NCBI GenBank assembly: GCA_026389655.1
Contig: JAPLHL010000313.1
Location: forward strand, 1 to 9,272
Length of the DNA stretch: 9,272 nt
Direction of reading: 5' to 3'
Origin: Chloroflexota bacterium
Lineage (GTDB): Bacteria; Chloroflexota; Dehalococcoidia; GIF9; UBA5629
Shown here one piece after another: positions 6,220 through 9,272 of this stretch. Under the pieces are notes generated by a model. It worked only from the letters and a program-made list of their open reading frames with translations. It ran no database searches and was not told the DNA's origin. The position numbers and the translations under genes are program-made. Each line of letters begins with the position of its first letter. The stretch's first letter is position 1.

Positions 6220-7056
6220 ATGGTGAAAATAATTTGTGATAGCACGGGCGACCTGACACAGGACGTTGTGAAAAAGTACGGTATAAGCATAATACCGTTG
6301 AATGTACTCTTCGGAACAGAGACCTTACAGGATGGCGTCAGTATCACACCGGATATGTTTTACAAAAGACTGGTAGCCGACAAGGTTCATCCGACCACGT
6401 CAGCCCCGGCACCCGGCCTTTATACCGAACTTTATAGAAAGCTGGCAAAAGAGACGGATGAGATACTTGTGCTGACTATTTCGGGGGGTCTAAGTGCTAC
6501 CTGTGAAAGCGCATTGCAGGCCAAGAACCTGGTGGGAGACATATGCAAAATTGAGATAATAGATTCGCGTCTTACTTGTGGCGGGTTGTTCCTGCCTGCT
6601 TTGAGAGCGGCCCAGGCTGCTGAAAAAGGGGCTAAATTGAAGGAAATTGTTGACCTGATACGGGATTTATTGCCCCGCACACACGCCTACATGATCTTCG
6701 ATACTCTCGAATATCTGCTGAAGGGCGGACGTATCGGGAAGGTGCGAGCTTTGATGGGTGGCCTCCTGAAGCTGAACCCCATCATTACTTTGAAAGATGG
6801 CGTCACTATGCCAGTGGCCAAAACCCGCAGCCGGGAGAAAGCTAAGGATGCACTGGTCAAGCTGGTTAAAGATACTCCGGGGATTGAAGAGGTCATTATC
6901 GAAGATGCCACCACTCAGGTGGAACTGGAAGAGCTGGCCGACCGGATCGGAGACTTTTACCCCAAGGAAAAAATATACCGCAGTAAGATCAGCCCGGTCA
7001 TCGGTGTCCATTGCGGACCTAATGTGCTTGCAGCTTCCGTGATCGGTAAAAGCTAG
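6220..7056 (+). CDS. DegV-family fatty-acid-binding protein
   Basis: The 278-residue product matches DegV along its whole length. DegV proteins bury a fatty acid between two alpha/beta domains; the FakB subgroup presents it to the kinase FakA. Visible marks are IICDSTGDL (4-12), the HPTTSAPAPG loop (57-66), TISGGLSATCESA (86-98) for the family's SSGLSGTYxSA, FDTLEYLLKGGRIG with Arg172, and VHCGPNVLA with His264. The Thr, Arg and His that contact the carboxylate or acyl phosphate in FakB are therefore present, though one Ser of the SS pair is Gly. Its Shine-Dalgarno AAGGA (6207-6211) overlaps the ligase stop codon, so the two genes are translated from one message. No FakA (DAK-like) gene is in the window. 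The binding of fatty acid is family knowledge; delivery to the ligase is inference. Confidence 0.93.
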   Translation: MVKIICDSTGDLTQDVVKKYGISIIPLNVLFGTETLQDGVSITPDMFYKRLVADKVHPTTSAPAPGLYTELYRKLAKETDEILVLTISGGLSATCESALQAKNLVGDICKIEIIDSRLTCGGLFLPALRAAQAAEKGAKLKEIVDLIRDLLPRTHAYMIFDTLEYLLKGGRIGKVRALMGGLLKLNPIITLKDGVTMPVAKTRSREKAKDALVKLVKDTPGIEEVIIEDATTQVELEELADRIGDFYPKEKIYRSKISPVIGVHCGPNVLAASVIGKS

Positions 7057-7064
7057 TGCCTGGG

Positions 7065-7098
7065 CCTGGCTATCCCTTCCGTGATTAAGGTAGCCAGG
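7065..7098. terminator. Hairpin between convergent degV and PLP-enzyme genes, possible bidirectional terminator
   Basis: CCTGGCTA (7065-7072) pairs with TAGCCAGG (7091-7098), and inside it CCTT (7075-7078) pairs with AAGG (7087-7090), leaving a 2-nt bulge and an 8-nt loop. It begins 9 nt after the degV stop and fills the 60-bp gap between convergent genes. Downstream on the plus strand is GTGAAAAATTTG, not a clean T-run, so termination strength is uncertain. Confidence 0.6.
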
Positions 7099-7116
7099 GT
7101 GAAAAATTTGAAATAT

Positions 7117-8238
7117 TTACCGGCCGGGCGGGCCCTGGTTATCAGGATCGCCACCCAGGCATGGTACCATGTTCTTCTGGAAACACCACTGCAGGGACTC
7201 CGGCAACTTGGTGTGGTCGTGGTCTTCAAGCAGGACATGGGTAAAATCCACTGCGTTATATGTATGCCAGTAAAGCAGGGGCGCGTTTTTTACCTCCGGG
7301 TGTTTCTGAATAAAATCAAGCATGGCCGCAAATGTCTTGGCTGTATATGTCAGCTCCAGCTTTATTTTTTCCGTCTCCCATACCAGCGCCATAGCAGCCT
7401 TGCCTTCAGGCGTCACCCTTCCATACTCGCCGCCGAAGAAATCGTGGATTACCTGTACATCGTCCAAGGAAAACTTAAGCGGAGGAACACTTTTATCGCG
7501 GCTGTGGAGCAATGCCATCATGCGGTTAGCAAGGCCCACTATATTCTCCGGCCTGGTTATCCAGAACTCGGCAACCCGTACGCCTACAACCCGGGTTTTC
7601 ATCCCTGCCAACCTTGTGCCTACAAGCAGGCCTGCCATTGTACCCTTGGAGCCCAGCGCGCAGAAGATGTACTCCGGTTCTGGTATAAGCCCGGCATCAA
7701 TTTGTTGCTTCAACTCAAGAGCGGCATTTACATAACCCAGGCTGCCGAGGGTAGACGAGCCTCCAGGCGGGATGAAGTAGACCTTGCCGTGTTTCAGATA
7801 CACTCCGACGGTCTGAAATCCGGCTATTATAATACGTGATGCGTAGTGAATCTCGGCGCCGAAATGGCGGTCCAGGAGTAGATTTTCCTGCACGTGATCG
7901 GTCAGAGGCTGCTTTACAAGAATCAGAGCTGTTCTCATGTCCAGGTGTTTGGCGTGAATGACGGTGGCCAGGCCATGATTAGTACCTATGCCTCCATACG
8001 TAATGACCCACTTATAGCCTTTTTTCAAGGCATCCGCCAGCATAAACTCCAGTTTTCGTACTTTGTTGCCGCCGTAGGTACCTGATGACTGGTCATCGTG
8101 TTTGATCCAGATATTAGGATAGCCGATTGTCTTGCCCAGGGTTTCTAGTTTCTGCACAGGTGTTGGCCAGTTTCCCAATGAAATCCAGGGAAGCCGTTTT
8201 TCTAAAGCAGGATATTTTTCAAACAGGGGTAAAGCCAT
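7117..8238 (-). CDS. PLP-dependent enzyme of the ACC deaminase/D-cysteine desulfhydrase family
   Basis: The 373-residue product is a fold-type II PLP enzyme. WPTPVQKLETL opens the fold, and IWIKHDDQSSGTYGGNKVRKLEF (43-65) holds Lys59, the residue expected to form the Schiff base with PLP. GGIGTNHGLATVIHAKHL (82-99) corresponds to the family's GxQSNHxR segment, and IFCALGSKGTMAGLLVG to its phosphate-binding glycine loop. The serine before Asn-His, the nucleophile in ACC deaminase, is Thr86 here, and the following Arg is missing, so neither ACC deamination nor D-cysteine desulfhydration should be assumed. It is some 30-40 residues longer than usual, with a Pro/Gly-rich C-terminus. AAGGA lies 8 nt before the ATG. 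It follows the GMC oxidoreductase gene by 36 nt on the same strand, probably as one operon. Confidence 0.85.
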   Translation of the reverse strand: MALPLFEKYPALEKRLPWISLGNWPTPVQKLETLGKTIGYPNIWIKHDDQSSGTYGGNKVRKLEFMLADALKKGYKWVITYGGIGTNHGLATVIHAKHLDMRTALILVKQPLTDHVQENLLLDRHFGAEIHYASRIIIAGFQTVGVYLKHGKVYFIPPGGSSTLGSLGYVNAALELKQQIDAGLIPEPEYIFCALGSKGTMAGLLVGTRLAGMKTRVVGVRVAEFWITRPENIVGLANRMMALLHSRDKSVPPLKFSLDDVQVIHDFFGGEYGRVTPEGKAAMALVWETEKIKLELTYTAKTFAAMLDFIQKHPEVKNAPLLYWHTYNAVDFTHVLLEDHDHTKLPESLQWCFQKNMVPCLGGDPDNQGPPGR

Positions 8239-8274
8239 TTAACAAATCCTTGTTGCCTGCTCCTATTTAACAGG

Positions 8275-9272
8275 CTATACTGAAGCTGTAGACTTAGCTT
8301 CCACTTTGCTTCCTGCCAGGTGTTTTGCCAGCCGTTTGCCGAGGCCGAGTACGGATAGCACCGGCGGGCGGCCCCATTCGTCCGGTATCACTGAGCAGTC
8401 GCAAACATAGAGATTGTCATACTCGGTCTTGAGGTTGGAGTCGACGATATCGTTAATCTTGCAGGTCCCTCCCGGGTGGGAAGCGATCCACCACGTCTTA
8501 AAGATGTCTTTTGCGCCGGCATTAGTGAGTATTTTCCTGGCTCGTTCGTATCCATGCATGAGCTTGCCACGCTCCACTTTTGTGAACGGTTTTCTGATGT
8601 TATTACCCGTGATCTTGCCTCCCAGTGTATCCTTAGCTTTGATCATTACAGTCAGCTGATGTCGGTGCTGCGCCAGCTTATCGATGCGGCCGACCTCGGC
8701 AGTGAACATGTCATAGATCAGCCAGGGGAGGGTCATGTCGGTCATCAGGTAGCCATCGTCGAGCATATGCTGCCCCATGGCCATAGGCATTTCCGTGCCG
8801 CCGTCTATGTCTTTGGCTGTGCCGAATACAGCAATTAGCGGGTCATAGAAGAAATTGGCCCCGGCGTTCTTAATGCCGCTGTTCTGCAGCACCTGCGGAG
8901 AGCCGATGCCGCCGGCAGCCACTATCACCAGATCGGCCTGGGCGATCTGTTTCTTGCCATTCCGGGTGAATTCCACACCGGTGGCCTTCTTCCCTTCTAT
9001 AATGACCTTGTTTACCCTGGCCAGATCAAGCAAGGTGGCCCCCTTGTCGGTTGCCTCTTTAACAAACATGCGTGCATTCCACTTGGCTTGATACGGGCAG
9101 CCCAGGTCACATTTATCGCATTTGGTGCGGCACTTGTCCTGGTATATGAATTTATTTAGCTTCTGCCAGTTGTAGCCGAGATCGAGGGCGCTGGAAGCTA
9201 TACGTTTGGCCATTGGTCCAATCAGCTCATCTTTAAGGGGGGCTACGGGGACTTCTTTTTTGATTTCAGCCA
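8275..9272 (-). CDS. GMC-family FAD oxidoreductase, N-terminal part outside the window
   Basis: The frame stays open from the TAG at 8275-8277 to the right edge (about 332 codons), so the ATG at 9211-9213 is internal; the sequence before it (AEIKKEVPVAPLKDELIGP) belongs to the same protein. The N-terminal GxGxxG dinucleotide motif must lie beyond the edge. Seen here are a cysteine cluster C-x3-C-x2-C-x3-C (codons within 9097-9132, ending GCPYQAK), the FAD-domain strand ADLVIVAAGGIGSPQVLQNSG, and the GMC C-terminal block SHPGGTCKINDIVDSNLKTE and NLYVCDCSVIPDEWGRPP. The His of SHPGGT fits the first active-site His. The second position, normally Asn or His before Pro, is Pro here (GRPP). It probably oxidises an alcohol or related C-H donor with an unknown acceptor; it precedes the PLP gene in an operon. 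Confidence 0.88.
   Translation of the reverse strand, partial: AEIKKEVPVAPLKDELIGPMAKRIASSALDLGYNWQKLNKFIYQDKCRTKCDKCDLGCPYQAKWNARMFVKEATDKGATLLDLARVNKVIIEGKKATGVEFTRNGKKQIAQADLVIVAAGGIGSPQVLQNSGIKNAGANFFYDPLIAVFGTAKDIDGGTEMPMAMGQHMLDDGYLMTDMTLPWLIYDMFTAEVGRIDKLAQHRHQLTVMIKAKDTLGGKITGNNIRKPFTKVERGKLMHGYERARKILTNAGAKDIFKTWWIASHPGGTCKINDIVDSNLKTEYDNLYVCDCSVIPDEWGRPPVLSVLGLGKRLAKHLAGSKVEAKSTASV

Noticed and set aside
5283..6347. Minus-strand open frames of 153 and 160 codons opposite the ligase and the start of degV
   Set aside because: Both lie antisense to well-supported genes, and their translations look like low-quality shadow sequence.
7081..7839. Long open frame on the plus strand (252 codons) opposite the PLP enzyme
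   Set aside because: It is antisense to a gene with clear family motifs, its product has no recognisable domain, and it begins inside the hairpin/convergent gap. It is a shadow.
7997..8002. Another TACGTA hexamer, within the PLP gene
   Set aside because: It is isolated, inside coding sequence and not part of a heptamer pair, so chance occurrence is the simplest reading.
1..9272. CRISPR array, tRNA/rRNA, transposase, integrase, toxin-antitoxin or phage-defence genes
   Set aside because: No spaced direct repeats, cloverleaf-like segments, terminal inverted repeats or matching protein families were seen on either strand.

Overview
The window is 9.3 kb of ordinary, densely packed bacterial chromosome of roughly balanced base composition. 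It holds nine protein genes and no RNA genes, CRISPR arrays or mobile elements. Its gene families include a stand-alone RAM-domain protein, an acyl-CoA racemase/CoA-transferase, MetF, a soluble NarL-type two-component pair, an AMP-forming acyl-CoA ligase, DegV, an ACC-deaminase-like PLP enzyme and a Cys-rich GMC oxidoreductase. That set, with good Shine-Dalgarno sites and sigma70-like promoters, would fit an uncultured anaerobe such as a Dehalococcoidia-type Chloroflexota. This assignment is inferred from the gene set alone and is weak.

Layout. A minus-strand operon fills 1-1895: promoter, class III CoA-transferase/alpha-methylacyl-CoA racemase (613-1830), stand-alone RAM/AsnC ligand-binding protein (348-587), then a HIT hydrolase (1-336, cut by the window edge). 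metF (2029-2913, minus) has its own promoter. That promoter lies back to back with one driving a two-component pair on the plus strand: sensorless histidine kinase (3014-3682) and NarL/FixJ response regulator (3686-4336). A 170-bp regulatory gap follows, with a 17-bp palindrome and a third matching half-site ahead of a perfect -10 box. It leads into an acyl-CoA ligase (4507-6207) and a DegV fatty-acid-binding protein (6220-7056). A hairpin at 7065-7098 separates these from a convergent minus-strand pair: a PLP enzyme of the ACC deaminase/D-cysteine desulfhydrase family (7117-8238) and the C-terminal two thirds or so of a GMC oxidoreductase (8275-9272, entering from the right edge).

How it may work together. 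The clearest theme is fatty-acid/acyl-CoA handling: DegV could bind a fatty acid, the ligase activate it, and the racemase correct the stereochemistry of branched acyl-CoAs. The response regulator sits directly upstream of NarL-like heptamers placed where an activator of the ligase-degV promoter would bind, so the pair may control that operon. No dramatic new system is evident. The best leads are this putative operator, the Lys-to-Glu change in the ligase P-loop, and altered catalytic motifs in the PLP and GMC enzymes.
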